Assembly: GCF_026343295.1 (NCBI RefSeq)
Contig: NZ_JAPELY010000001.1
Coordinates: 434,001-498,000, forward strand
Length of the DNA: 64,000 bases
Source: Streptomyces sp. NBC_00083
GTDB taxonomy: Bacteria > Actinomycetota > Actinomycetes > Streptomycetales > Streptomycetaceae
Direction of reading: 5' to 3'
Shown: piece by piece, positions 52,388-60,943 of the stretch
How positions within the stretch are numbered: the stretch's first letter is position 1
Layout of the letters: the number at the start of each line of letters is the position of its first letter
Program-made: the position numbers and the translations under genes
The notes under the pieces: model-generated
Databases searched by the model: none
Told to the model about the DNA's origin: nothing
The model's input: the letters and a program-made list of their open reading frames with translations, nothing else

Positions 52388-53671
52388 ATGTCCACGATCG
52401 TCACCATGCGTAGCTTCCTTGCGTCTTCCATCGGCGTCGCCGCGATCGCGGCCCTCGCACTGCCCCTCGCGGCCACCGCGCCCGTCGTGGTCCCGGCCGC
52501 CGCCGCGGAACCCGCCGGCTCCACCCAGTCGCTGCCGCTCGCGCCGCTGCCCGGCGCGAACCGGTCGGCGGGCGGTGCCTCCCAAGAAGGCCTCGCGGTA
52601 CGGGAGGTACGGCCGTTCTCCCTGGTCGGCGTCGTCTGGGACAACGCCGACGACGAACTGCACGGCAGCGTCCAAGTCCGCACCCGGGCCCGTGCCGGCG
52701 GCGCCTGGTCCGCCTGGCAGGACCTGGAAACCCACAACCACGACCACGGAGCCGACCCGGGAACCGCCGAAGCGGCGCGCCCCCTGCACGGATCCACCGC
52801 GCCCCTGTGGGTCGGCGACTCCGACGCCGTGGAGGCACGGGTGGACGCCGAACCGGCCGAGGAAGGGCAGGAGGCCGCGCCGCTCCCCGGCGGGCTGCGC
52901 CTGGATCTCGTCGACCCCGGCGCGGACCCCGCCGAGCAGGACGCCGGCGGGAGCACCCGCGCCGCGGGCACCCCCGACGTGCTGCCCGCCCTCGACGAGG
53001 CCGCCACCCAGGCGGAGGCGGCCGAGGCGGCCGGCTCCGACGAGGCCGGCCTGGCCCGGCCGTACGTCGGACCGCGGCCGCGCATCATCACCCGCAAGGG
53101 GTGGGGCGCCGACGAGCGGCTGCGCGAGCGCGGCTTCGTCTACACCAGGAGCGTCAAGGTCGCCTTCGTCCACCACACCGCGTCCGGCAACGGATACAGC
53201 TGCGCCCAGTCGGCCTCCGTCCTGCGCAGCATCTACCGCTTCCACGTCAAGAGCAGCGGCTGGCGGGACATCGGCTACAACTTCGCGGTCGACAAGTGCG
53301 GAAACATCTTCGAGGGCCGGGCCGGCGGAGTGACCAAGGCGGTGCTCGGGGCGCACACGCTCGGCTTCAACACCGACAGCACGGGCATCGCGGTCCTCGG
53401 CACGTACAACAGGGTCAACCCGTCGGCCGCCGCCCTCAAGGCCGTGGAGCAGCTCGCCGCGTGGAAGCTCGGACTGTACGGAGTGAACCCGAGGGGCAAG
53501 AGCACCCTCGTCTCCGGCGGCGGCAACCGCTACAGGAAGGGACGCAGCGTGAAGTTCAACGCCATCGCCGGTCACCGCGACGGGTTCGCCACCGATTGCC
53601 CGGGGGCCCGCCTGTACAGCAGGCTCGGCACGGCCCGGGTCACCGCGGCCCACTACCAGGGCCGGCGCTGA
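52388..53671 (+). CDS. Secreted peptidoglycan recognition protein (amidase_2 domain)
   Basis: This 427-residue protein has a signal peptide (LASSIGVAAIAALALPLAATAPVV...), an N-terminal region with ARAGGAWSAWQDLE that resembles other Streptomyces amidases, and a C-terminal PGRP/amidase_2 domain: RIITRKGWGADERL, VKVAFVHHTASGNGY (zinc His), DIGYNFAVDKCGNIFEGR, VLGAHTLGFNTDSTGIAVLG and FNAIAGHRDGFATDCPG (His and Cys ligands). It cleaves the amide between muramic acid and L-alanine in the wall. ATG 52388 or ATG 52406 could be the start. It lies with envelope genes. Confidence 0.93.
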   Translation: MSTIVTMRSFLASSIGVAAIAALALPLAATAPVVVPAAAAEPAGSTQSLPLAPLPGANRSAGGASQEGLAVREVRPFSLVGVVWDNADDELHGSVQVRTRARAGGAWSAWQDLETHNHDHGADPGTAEAARPLHGSTAPLWVGDSDAVEARVDAEPAEEGQEAAPLPGGLRLDLVDPGADPAEQDAGGSTRAAGTPDVLPALDEAATQAEAAEAAGSDEAGLARPYVGPRPRIITRKGWGADERLRERGFVYTRSVKVAFVHHTASGNGYSCAQSASVLRSIYRFHVKSSGWRDIGYNFAVDKCGNIFEGRAGGVTKAVLGAHTLGFNTDSTGIAVLGTYNRVNPSAAALKAVEQLAAWKLGLYGVNPRGKSTLVSGGGNRYRKGRSVKFNAIAGHRDGFATDCPGARLYSRLGTARVTAAHYQGRR

Positions 53672-53780
53672 CCGGGTAGCGGACGCGTCCGGGGGGTCTG
53701 CATAAACTGGCCGGCCGGGAGATCCGCCGAACACGCGACGGAATCCGAAGGCCGGCCCCAGCAGGAAGCAGAGACGACAG

Positions 53781-54863
53781 GTGACTGAAGCGATCCTCCT
53801 GGTCGGCGGCAAGGGCACCAGGCTGCGCCCGCTCACGGTGAACACGCCCAAGCCGATGGTTCCGGCGGCGGGCGTCCCCTTCCTCACCCACCAGCTGGCT
53901 CGGGCCCGTGCGGCCGGGGTGGACCACATCGTGCTCGCCACGTCGTATCTGGCCGAGGTCTTCGAGCCGCACTTCGGGGACGGCTCCGCGCTCGGCCTCA
54001 GCATCGAGTACGTCACCGAGGACGAGCCGCTCGGCACGGGCGGGGCGATCCGCAACGTGGCGTCGCGGCTCCGCTCGGGACCCGACGAGCCGGTCCTGAT
54101 CTTCAACGGCGACATCCTGACGGGCCTGGACATCCGGGCCCTCGTGGACACCCACCGCACCTCGGGCGCGGACGTCTCCCTGCATCTGACCCGGGTCGAC
54201 GACCCGAGGGCGTTCGGTCTCGTGCCGACCGACGCGACGGGCCGGGTCACGGCGTTCCTCGAGAAGCCCCAGACGCCCGCGGAGATCGTCACCGACCAGA
54301 TCAACGCGGGCGCGTACGTGTTCCGGCGGTCGCTCATCGACACCATCCCGGCGGGCCGGCCGGTGTCGGTGGAACGCGAGACCTTCCCCGGCCTGCTGGC
54401 GCGCGGCGCCCACCTCCAGGGCATGGTCGACTCGACGTACTGGCTCGACCTCGGCACCCCGGCGGCCTTCGTCCGCGGCTCGGCCGACCTGGTGCTCGGC
54501 CGCGCCCCGTCCCCCGCGGTCCCCGGCCGCTGCGGCGACCGCCTCGTCCTGCCGACCGCGACGGTCGCCCCCGACGCGAAGCTGACGGGCGGCACGGTGG
54601 TGGGGGAGGGCGCGGTGGTGGGCGCGGGCGCACGCGTCACCGGCAGCACGGTGCTCGCCGGGGCGGTCGTGGAGGCGGGGGCGGTGATCACGGATTCGCT
54701 GGTGGGGGCGGGTGCGCGGATCGGCGCGCGGACGATCCTGGACGGCGCGGTGGTGGGCGACGGCGCGCACGTCGGCCCCGACAACGAGCTTCGCTCGGGG
54801 GTGCGGGTCTGGTGCGACGCCGCCCTGCCGGCGGGGGCGGTCCGCTTCTCCTCGGACCAGTAG
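53781..54863 (+). CDS. Sugar-1-phosphate nucleotidyltransferase (mannose-1-phosphate guanylyltransferase type)
   Basis: This 360-residue protein has an N-terminal pyrophosphorylase domain (EAILLVGGKGTRLRPLTVNT, PKPMVPAAGVPFL, EDEPLGTGGAIRNVAS, VLIFNGDILTG) and a C-terminal left-handed beta-helix of hexapeptide repeats (TGGTVVGEGAVVGAGARVTG and on). This architecture is typical of GDP-mannose pyrophosphorylase or glucose-1-phosphate homologues in Streptomyces. It provides activated sugar for glycans. GTG 53781 follows AGGAAG (53763-53768) with a fairly long spacer. The donor nucleotide cannot be decided from the sequence alone. Confidence 0.88.
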   Translation: MTEAILLVGGKGTRLRPLTVNTPKPMVPAAGVPFLTHQLARARAAGVDHIVLATSYLAEVFEPHFGDGSALGLSIEYVTEDEPLGTGGAIRNVASRLRSGPDEPVLIFNGDILTGLDIRALVDTHRTSGADVSLHLTRVDDPRAFGLVPTDATGRVTAFLEKPQTPAEIVTDQINAGAYVFRRSLIDTIPAGRPVSVERETFPGLLARGAHLQGMVDSTYWLDLGTPAAFVRGSADLVLGRAPSPAVPGRCGDRLVLPTATVAPDAKLTGGTVVGEGAVVGAGARVTGSTVLAGAVVEAGAVITDSLVGAGARIGARTILDGAVVGDGAHVGPDNELRSGVRVWCDAALPAGAVRFSSDQ

Positions 54864-55546
54864 GAGTTTTCGACCCCGGGTCGGGTGGGGGTGCGTCTTT
54901 GGCCTCGGGCCGGGTGGGGTGTGCTTTGACCTCGGGTCGGGTGGGTGTGCTTTGACTCCGGGTCGGGTGGGAGTGCGTCTTTGGCCTCGGGTCGGGTGGG
55001 GTGTGCTTTGACCTCGGGCCGGGTGGGGAGCTTTCGACCTCGGGTCGGGTGGGGTGTGATTTTGGGTGCGGGTCGGGTGGGGTTGCTCGCGCAGTTCCCC
55101 GCGCCCCTGGGTGGGCCGCCCTTTGGCAGGGTGCTTGGCATCGGCATCCCTCCCCCTTGGCAGGGTGCCCGGCATCTCCAGCCCGTCCGGCGTTTGAGGA
55201 CGAGCGCCCTTCAGGCGCGAACGGGGTCTGGGGCGGAGCCCCAGGGGTTTGGACCTCAGCCCGTTTCCTAACCCCCGGAGGGTTTCGGGAAGGGGTGGGG
55301 TGGGGCCTCCCGGGGTCTGGGGCGGAGCCCCAGCAACCCCGGCTTTCGTCAGCAGACCGTGCCCGCGTCTCGCGCAGTTCCCCGCGCCCCTAAAAGTAGG
55401 GCACCCGGCGCCGCGCCCACGGCCCGCGCCCGCCGCGGCGGAGCCGCGTAGAAGGTGCAGCCCTGTGCCCCTGAGTAGGGCACCCGGCACCGAGCGGGTG
55501 GCTCGGTTAGGCTCGGGGGGCAGCCCACTCTTCGAGGACCCACCCC
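54864..55546. repeat. Tandem and dispersed repeats before the glycosylase gene
   Basis: 54867-55082 contains eight direct units averaging 27 bp, with a core TCGGGTCGGGTGGGG separated by TGTGCTTTGACC-like spacers (25-29 bp). Next come CGCGCAGTTCCCCGCGCCCCT copies (55088 and 55371), a GCGTTTGAGGACGAGCGCCC segment, the GGGGCGGAGCCCC hairpin twice, and the CCCCCGGAGGGTTTCGGG module (55272-55305). Positions 55189-55391 recur at 60456-60657. There is no gene in this stretch. Confidence 0.88.
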
Positions 55547-56521
55547 GTGGCAGGACGATTCAGCCCCCGCACCCCCACCCGACCCGCCCGCGCCCCCCAC
55601 CCCGCCGGAGGCAGGACGCGGGTGTGGGCCGCCCGCAGGGGCCCGCTCGACCTGCCGCTCGTCCTCGGCCCCCTCAGGCGCGGCCCCGGCGACCCCACCT
55701 ACCGCACCACCCCCGACGGCGCCGTGTGGCGCACCTCCCGTACCCCCGCCGGCCCCGCCACCCTGCGCGTGACCGCCGCCAAGGACACCGCGCACGCCGA
55801 GGCGTGGGGCGAGGGAGCGGAGTGGATGCTCGACCAACTCCCGGCGATGCTGGGCGAGTTGGACGACCCGGACGTCTTCGAGCCCCGCCACCGTCTCGTC
55901 GCGGAGACCCACCGCAGCCGCCCCGGCCTGCGCCTGACCCGTACCGGCCTGGTCCTGGAGTCCCTGATCCCGTCCGTCCTGGAGCAGAAGGTCACCGCGA
56001 CCGAGGCCTACCGCGCCTGGCGGCTCCTGGTGCGCGGCTTCGGAGAGCCCGCGCCGGGCGGAGCGGCCCCCGAAGGCATGTACGTCATGCCGGACGCCCG
56101 GCAGTGGGCGATGATCCCGTCCTGGGAGTGGCACCGCGCCGGCGTCGACTCGAAGCGTTCGGACACCGTGATGCGCGCGGTGCGGGTGGCCCGCCGCATG
56201 GAGGAGGCCGCCGCGATGGAGCAGACGCAGGCCGCCGAACGGCTCCGGCTCATCCCCGGCATCGGCCCCTGGACGGCCGCGGAAACCCTCCAACGGGCCA
56301 TCGGCGCGCCCGACTTGGTGACGGTGGGCGACCTCCACCTGCCCGGAATCATCGGCCACGCCCTGGCCGGCAACCGCAACGCCGACGACGCCGAGATGCT
56401 CTCCCTGCTTGCGCCGTACGCGGGCCAGCGCCACCGGGCCGCCCGCCTGATCCTGCTCAGCGGACGTACCCCGCCCCGCCGCGCCCCGCGCTTCCAGCCG
56501 AACAACATCGGCGTGCTGTAA
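55547..56521 (+). CDS. DNA-3-methyladenine glycosylase II-like (AlkA/HhH-GPD) protein
   Basis: This 324-residue base-excision repair glycosylase homologue has a helix-hairpin-helix at RLRLIPGIGPWTAAETLQRA and the catalytic Asp in DLVTVGDLHLPGIIG, the usual HhH-GPD arrangement. The N-terminal domain (PLDLPLVLGPLRRGPGDPTYRTTPDG) resembles AlkA. It would remove alkylated purines from DNA. The GTG at 55547 follows CGAGGACCCAC. It is separated from the sugar-nucleotide gene by a repeat block and convergent with fbiB. The N-terminal 25 residues are Pro/Arg-rich and may not be conserved. Confidence 0.9.
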   Translation: MAGRFSPRTPTRPARAPHPAGGRTRVWAARRGPLDLPLVLGPLRRGPGDPTYRTTPDGAVWRTSRTPAGPATLRVTAAKDTAHAEAWGEGAEWMLDQLPAMLGELDDPDVFEPRHRLVAETHRSRPGLRLTRTGLVLESLIPSVLEQKVTATEAYRAWRLLVRGFGEPAPGGAAPEGMYVMPDARQWAMIPSWEWHRAGVDSKRSDTVMRAVRVARRMEEAAAMEQTQAAERLRLIPGIGPWTAAETLQRAIGAPDLVTVGDLHLPGIIGHALAGNRNADDAEMLSLLAPYAGQRHRAARLILLSGRTPPRRAPRFQPNNIGVL

Positions 56522-56545
56522 GGGAGTCGGGGCAAGGACTGACGA

Positions 56546-56589
56546 TATCTGTCAGCTGTCCGTCAGCTATCTGTCAGCCGTCCGTCAGC
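56546..56589. repeat. Four 11-bp tandem repeats at the fbiB end
   Basis: TATCTGTCAGC, TGTCCGTCAGC, TATCTGTCAGC and CGTCCGTCAGC lie end to end between the convergent glycosylase and fbiB genes; the last overlaps the fbiB stop codon. No function is known. Confidence 0.7.
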
Positions 56590-57877
56590 GCACCTCGATG
56601 AACGCCGATGTCTCGCGCGCCGGGCGTTCCCTGGGCGGCTCGGCCGCATGCCCCACCGCCACCGCACCCATCGGGTCCCAGTCGTCGGGCAGGCCGAGGA
56701 CGTCGCGGACGACATCGCGGCAGAACATCGTCGAGGACACCCACGCCGAGCCGAGCCGCTCGCCCGCGAGGGCCACCAGGAGGTTCTGCACCCCGGCGCC
56801 CATGGCGACCACGAACATCTCGCGTTCCGCGCCGTCCCGGCGGGCGTCGCCGTAGTGGTGCGAGCCGTCCGTCACCAGGCACGGCACCACCAGGTACGGC
56901 GCCGCGCGCAGGACGTCGCCCCGGGCGACCCGCTTGGCGACCGACTCCTCGGACTTGCCGTCGCGGCGCAGGTCGGCGATCCACGCGTCCCGCATCGCGT
57001 CGAGCAGCCGGGTGCGCGACTCCGCCGATTCGAGCAGCACGAATCGCCAGGGCGTCGTGTGGTGCGGGGCCGGCGCGGTCACCGCCGCCGCCACCGCGCG
57101 CCGCACCGCGCCGGGGTCGACCGGCTCGTCCGTGAAGGCCCGTACGGTACGGCGCTGGGTCACCGCTTCCCGTACCGCCTCCGAGGTGCCGAGCCGGAAC
57201 ATGTCGTCGGCGGCGCTGCGCACCATCTCACGGGCCGAACCGTCGCCCGCGAGGTGGGCGAGGCCGCGGACCACCGCGACCGGAAGGCCGCCCGCCTTGC
57301 CCTTCACCAGGTCGCCGGCGGCGGCCAGCTCGTCGGCGAGCGAGATCACGGTGGCGCTCAGCGGGTTGCCGTGCGCGTCCGTACCGCCGCGCAGGTCGTC
57401 CAGGACGCGTACGCCGCTGGCGCCGATCGCGACGTCGGTGAGGCCGTTGCGCCAGGGCCGGCCGAAGGTGTCGGTGACGACGACGCCGACCTCGACGCCG
57501 AGGGTGTCCCGCAGCCCGGCGCGGATCGCGGCCGCCGAGGCGTCCGGGTCCTCGGGCAGCAACAGGACCGTTCCGGCGGGGGTGTTGGAGGCGTCGACCC
57601 CGGCCGCGGCCATGACCAGGCCCTGCCGGTTCTCGACGATGCGCAGGGTGCCGCGCCGCGCCACCACCCGTACCGTCTCGGCGTCGATGGCCGCCTCGCG
57701 GTCGGCGGCCTCGGTGATGCGGCCCTCCGCCTTCGAGACGATCTTCGAGGTGACGAGCAGGATGTCGCCGTCGACGAGGCCCGGCTCGGTCGCGGCGATC
57801 AGCTTCGCCAGGTCGTCGCCGGCCCGCACCTCGGGCAGGCCGGGCAACGCCCACACCCGGAAGGAAGGGGCACTCAC
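56585..57877 (-). CDS. fbiB: Coenzyme F420-0:L-glutamate ligase
   Basis: This 430-residue bifunctional FbiB adds the poly-glutamate tail of F420. The N-terminal CofE-like domain (about 1-245) shows [33 protein letters not shown] and [25 protein letters not shown]. The C-terminal nitroreductase-like domain shows [32 protein letters not shown] and [26 protein letters not shown]. In actinobacteria the second domain reduces dehydro-F420. GTG 57877 overlaps the fbiA stop by four bases. The three genes cdo-fbiA-fbiB are closely spaced. Confidence 0.95.
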   Translation of the reverse strand: MSAPSFRVWALPGLPEVRAGDDLAKLIAATEPGLVDGDILLVTSKIVSKAEGRITEAADREAAIDAETVRVVARRGTLRIVENRQGLVMAAAGVDASNTPAGTVLLLPEDPDASAAAIRAGLRDTLGVEVGVVVTDTFGRPWRNGLTDVAIGASGVRVLDDLRGGTDAHGNPLSATVISLADELAAAGDLVKGKAGGLPVAVVRGLAHLAGDGSAREMVRSAADDMFRLGTSEAVREAVTQRRTVRAFTDEPVDPGAVRRAVAAAVTAPAPHHTTPWRFVLLESAESRTRLLDAMRDAWIADLRRDGKSEESVAKRVARGDVLRAAPYLVVPCLVTDGSHHYGDARRDGAEREMFVVAMGAGVQNLLVALAGERLGSAWVSSTMFCRDVVRDVLGLPDDWDPMGAVAVGHAAEPPRERPARETSAFIEVR

Positions 57878-58830
57878 GCGCGGACCTCCTCCGCGAGCGT
57901 GAGGGCCTCGCGGGCCATCGCGGCGGTGGCGTCGAGGTCCGTCATCATCAGCGGCACCGCGCGGCAGCGGATGCCCGCCTCCTCGACGCGGGCCGTCGTG
58001 CCCGCGTCGACCGTGTCGACGAGCCATCCGTCGAGCAGCCCCGAACCGTAGTGCTCGGCGACCGCCGCCGCCGTGGACTCCACGCCGACCGCCGCGAGCA
58101 CCTTGTCGGCCATGCCGCGCACCGGGGCGTCGCCCACGATGGGGGAGAGGCCGACCACCGGCACGCCCGCCTCGGCGATCGCCTCACGGATCCCCGGCAC
58201 CGCCAGGATGGTGCCGACGGACACGACCGGGTTGGACGGCGGGAAGAGGATGACGTCGGCCGCGGCGATGGCTTCGAGGACACCCGGCGCGGGCTTGGCC
58301 TGCTCGGCGCCGACCGGGACGACGGCCTGCGCGTCGACGGAGGCGCGCAGCTTCACCCAGTACTCCTGGAAGTGGATCGCCTTGCGCTCGCCGTCCACGT
58401 CCACGGCGACATGGGTCTCGACGCGGTCGTCGGACATCGGGAGGAGGCGGACGCCGGGCTGCCAGCGGGCGCACAGCGCCTCGGTGACGGCGCTCAGCGG
58501 GTAGCCCGCGCCGAGCATCTGCGTACGGACGATGTGCGTCGCGAAGTCACGGTCGCCGAGCCCGAACCACTCGGGCCCCACCCTGTACGCCGCGAGCTCC
58601 TCCTTGACCTTGAAGGTCTCGTCGGTACGCCCCCAGCCCTGCTCCTCGTTGATGCCGCCGCCCAGGGTGTACATCACGGTGTCGAGGTCGGGGCAGACCT
58701 TCAGGCCGAACAGATGGATGTCGTCACCGGTGTTGCCGATGACGGTGATGTCCGCGTCGGGGGCGGCGGACTTGAGACCTCGTAGGAAGCGGGCACCACC
58801 GATGCCGCCTGCCAGAACCACAATGCGCAT
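57874..58830 (-). CDS. fbiA: F420 biosynthesis 2-phospho-L-lactate/phosphoenolpyruvate transferase
   Basis: FbiA (CofD) joins the activated phosphoenolpyruvate or lactyl moiety to Fo, giving (dehydro-)F420-0. The 318-residue protein begins [20 protein letters not shown] and contains [46 protein letters not shown] and [25 protein letters not shown], the family's nucleotide and metal-binding hallmarks. ATG 58830 follows 12 bases after the cysteine dioxygenase stop, so it likely depends on the same minus-strand transcript. The stop overlaps the fbiB start. Confidence 0.96.
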   Translation of the reverse strand: MRIVVLAGGIGGARFLRGLKSAAPDADITVIGNTGDDIHLFGLKVCPDLDTVMYTLGGGINEEQGWGRTDETFKVKEELAAYRVGPEWFGLGDRDFATHIVRTQMLGAGYPLSAVTEALCARWQPGVRLLPMSDDRVETHVAVDVDGERKAIHFQEYWVKLRASVDAQAVVPVGAEQAKPAPGVLEAIAAADVILFPPSNPVVSVGTILAVPGIREAIAEAGVPVVGLSPIVGDAPVRGMADKVLAAVGVESTAAAVAEHYGSGLLDGWLVDTVDAGTTARVEEAGIRCRAVPLMMTDLDATAAMAREALTLAEEVRA

Positions 58831-58842
58831 GCACAGAGTTTG

Positions 58843-59346
58843 TCAGGCGGGTACGACATCCTGGCTCGCCGGGGCGGACTGGCTCGGGTGCATGGGCATG
58901 TCGGTCAGGCCCGGGTAGTAGATGTGCAGGCTGACGGCCGGTTCGAGGGAGTCGTTGGCGACCTCGTGGACATAGCCCGGAGCGAAGATCCGCTGGGAGC
59001 CGGCGGCCAGCCGCCGCACGCCCCGGTCCGTGCGCTCGGTCAACTCGCCCTCCAGGACGGTGAGCGCGCCCGAGGACGTGCCGTGGTCGTGGGCGCCGCT
59101 GCCCTGTCCGGGGACCCAGGACAGCAGCCAGACCTCGTAGCCGGGCCCGGTGCGGAGCCGGTGGTACCAGCGGGAGGCCGCGTCGTACTGGACGAGGTGG
59201 GCCCACTGGGAGCGGTCGGCGGCGATGGAGCGGGCGAGGCCGGCGAATTCGGCGACGGTGACCGGGTGCTCGCGGGCGGGCTGGAGGAGGTGCTGGACCT
59301 CCAGGATGTCGCCGGCGATCTGGAGGTCGCTGTGGCTGCTGTTCAT
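58843..59346 (-). CDS. Cysteine dioxygenase (type I cupin)
   Basis: This 167-residue cupin should oxidise cysteine to cysteine sulfinate. The iron site is visible as GAHDHGTSSGALTVLEGE (His-x-His) with a further His in YVHEVAND. SWYHRL-like and SQRIFAPG segments also fit. ATG 59346 follows GAGGAAC by 12 bases. The gene begins 154 bases after a short ORF ending in poly-cysteine, and is followed closely by fbiA. The leader is evidence for thiol-responsive control, although for a catabolic enzyme the logic differs from that of biosynthetic operons. Confidence 0.88.
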   Translation of the reverse strand: MNSSHSDLQIAGDILEVQHLLQPAREHPVTVAEFAGLARSIAADRSQWAHLVQYDAASRWYHRLRTGPGYEVWLLSWVPGQGSGAHDHGTSSGALTVLEGELTERTDRGVRRLAAGSQRIFAPGYVHEVANDSLEPAVSLHIYYPGLTDMPMHPSQSAPASQDVVPA

Positions 59347-59500
59347 GGTGCGGGGGTTCCTCGGCAGGAGTGCTGGGGTGTCGCAGATGAGGTGTTCCGC
59401 GCGGGTCGAGCCGATGCGGAGACGGCGGCCGCCCGGACGCGTGGCGCCTCGGGGCAGGCGAGGGAGAAGCTGGATCGCACGGGAAGGAAGAAGTGCGGGA

Positions 59501-59587
59501 TCAACAGCTGGAACAGCAACAGCGAGCCTGGACAGCGCTGCGGAACCCACGGACGTGGGTCGCTCGGTGCGCTGCGGTCACTGACAT
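59501..59587 (-). CDS. Leaderless cysteine-rich leader peptide (probable attenuator)
   Basis: This 28-codon ORF reads MSVTAAHRATHVRGF and ends RSAVQARCCCSSC-stop, with TGT-TGC-TGT codons in a row and a fourth Cys as the last residue. The ATG has no ribosome site, but TTGACA (59624-59619) and TCTCCT (59600-59595), 18 bp apart, place the likely +1 at the A of ATG. Polycysteine leaderless short ORFs are known cysteine-responsive attenuators in mycobacteria. The ORF lies 154 bases before the cysteine dioxygenase start. The role here is inferred from position and codon content, and expression is not shown. Confidence 0.7.
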   Translation of the reverse strand: MSVTAAHRATHVRGFRSAVQARCCCSSC

Positions 59588-59624
59588 GGGGTCCAGGAGA
59601 CCGGGCCGATGGGTGTGTTGTCAA
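59588..59624 (-). promoter_or_regulatory. Promoter of the cysteine leader and dioxygenase transcript
   Basis: On the minus strand TTGACA, 18-bp spacer, TCTCCT, six bases, then ATG. The -35 is perfect; the -10 is weak. It fits transcription starting at the leader ATG. Confidence 0.5.
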
Positions 59625-60085
59625 CCCAATGACCGATTTGGCGGCAATGTTTCACCTTATCCGGTTACTGCGGCCGGAGAAAGGTTTGTGCACTGGCGGG
59701 GCGGGAGATGTGGCGCAGCAGGTGTGCAATCAAACACCGTCGCCTTCTCGTGATCTGAATGTGATCCGGGCCGCTTTCTGGGTACGGGCGCAACAAGATC
59801 AATGTTCGCCTCGTCCTCCTCTGTGATCGGACCGTGATCACAGTCGAGCGGGAGTCGAGTGGATCCGTGCGGAGAGGCGATGGCGTGAGCCAGTGGCATG
59901 TGTCAGCTTTTTGGCGATTTGAACACTTTCCGCATAGCCTTGGTTCCGCAGAGTGAATACGGGGCCCAATAGCAGATCTCGGCTTGACTGGCCCGGATCC
60001 ACGCACTTGTAATTTCACTCGTGTCGTTCGGCCGGATTCGGTAACGGCAACATCACGGGGCAGCAAAGACAGACGAGGGGCGCAC
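59625..60085. other. Long regulatory region upstream of whiB
   Basis: The 461 bp before whiB contain no convincing gene. Notable sequences are two GTGATC-N5-GTGATC direct-repeat pairs (59750/59761 and 59823/59834); the second lies in a perfect inverted repeat CTGTGATC-N7-GATCACAG (59821-59843). The region is comparatively AT-rich, consistent with complex control. Confidence 0.55.
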
Positions 60086-60349
60086 ATGACCGAGCTGTTT
60101 CAGGAACTGCTGGTCGACGAGGCCGAAGAGGAGCTCGGCTGGCAGGAACGGGCCCTCTGCGCCCAGACCGACCCCGAATCCTTCTTCCCCGAGAAGGGCG
60201 GCTCCACGAGAGAGGCCAAGAAGGTCTGTCTCGCCTGCGAAGTCCGTTCGGAATGCCTTGAGTACGCACTCGCCAACGACGAGCGGTTCGGCATCTGGGG
60301 CGGCCTCTCCGAGCGGGAGCGTCGCCGCCTGAAGAAGGCGGCCATCTAG
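60086..60349 (+). CDS. whiB: WhiB developmental transcription factor
   Basis: This 87-residue Wbl-family protein has a [4Fe-4S] cluster held by Cys25, Cys48, Cys51 and Cys57 (ALCAQTDPESFFPEKGG and KVCLACEVRSECLEYAL). The GIWGGLSERERRRLKKA turn and basic tail that contact sigma factor and DNA are intact. The sequence begins MTELFQELLVDEAEEELGWQER, as in the classical sporulation WhiB. With WhiA it triggers the switch from aerial growth to sporulation septation. ATG 60086 has GACGAGGGG upstream. It is preceded by a long regulatory gap. Confidence 0.97.
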   Translation: MTELFQELLVDEAEEELGWQERALCAQTDPESFFPEKGGSTREAKKVCLACEVRSECLEYALANDERFGIWGGLSERERRRLKKAAI

Positions 60350-60943
60350 CGGGACGCGGCACGCCGCGTTCGGAGCGACCGCCTTCGCCGGGACGGCACC
60401 GCGCAGTTCCCCGCGCCCCTGACTACTCGGTGCCGGGCGGCACGTCAGCCTGTCCGGCGTTTGAGGACGAGCGCCCTTCAGGCGCGAACAGGGGTCTGGG
60501 GCAGAGCCCCAGGGGTTTGGACCTCAGCCCGTCTCTCACCCCCGGAGGGTTTCGGGAAGGGGTGGGGTGGGGCCTCCCGGGGTCTGGGGCGGAGCCCCAG
60601 CAACCCCGCTTTCGTCTGCGGACCGTGCCCGCGTCTCGCGCAGTTCCCCGCGCCCCTGTAGGGCACCCGGAGTCGAGCAGCCGCACCCCTGGCGGCACGG
60701 GTGCCGGGCGGCACGCACACCGGCCGGGCGGCATCCGGGAGCGCCCAAACCGCCCAACTCCGTACACAATCAACGGTCCGTCGCCCGCGCCCCGTCCGCG
60801 AGCGGCGGACCGTCTGTGTGGCAGCCGTTAGTGTGGGGCGCTGTCCACGGCACTCCGGTCACGTCAGAGCCCGTCTCGCACCGCCGGCCGCGCCGACCGC
60901 AGTCCGCACAGCAGCCTTCCGGGGCGGAGGGGCCCGTACCTCG
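60350..60943. repeat. Dispersed repeat block downstream of whiB
   Basis: 60456-60657 is about 95% identical to 55189-55391 and contains the same chain of modules: GCGTTTGAGGACGAGCGCCC, GGGGCAGAGCCCC hairpin, CCCCCGGAGGGTTTCGGG (60539-60572), GGGGCGGAGCCCC hairpin and GCGCAGTTCCCCGCGCCCCT. A further copy of the last lies at about 60402. 60745-60943 has no recognisable feature except a possible upstream start for the next gene. Confidence 0.88.

Noticed and set aside
54867..55082. CRISPR-like periodic repeat
   Set aside because: Units are contiguous and no unique spacers of constant length occur; no cas genes nearby.
59900..59904. GTGTC (GACAC on the other strand), the WhiA pentamer, before whiB
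   Set aside because: A five-base match is expected by chance; not enough to claim a WhiA site.
60833..60943. GTG start upstream of the large glycosyltransferase
   Set aside because: The extra 37 residues are Arg/Pro-rich and show no family pattern; ATG 60944 precedes the GT2 domain at a normal distance.
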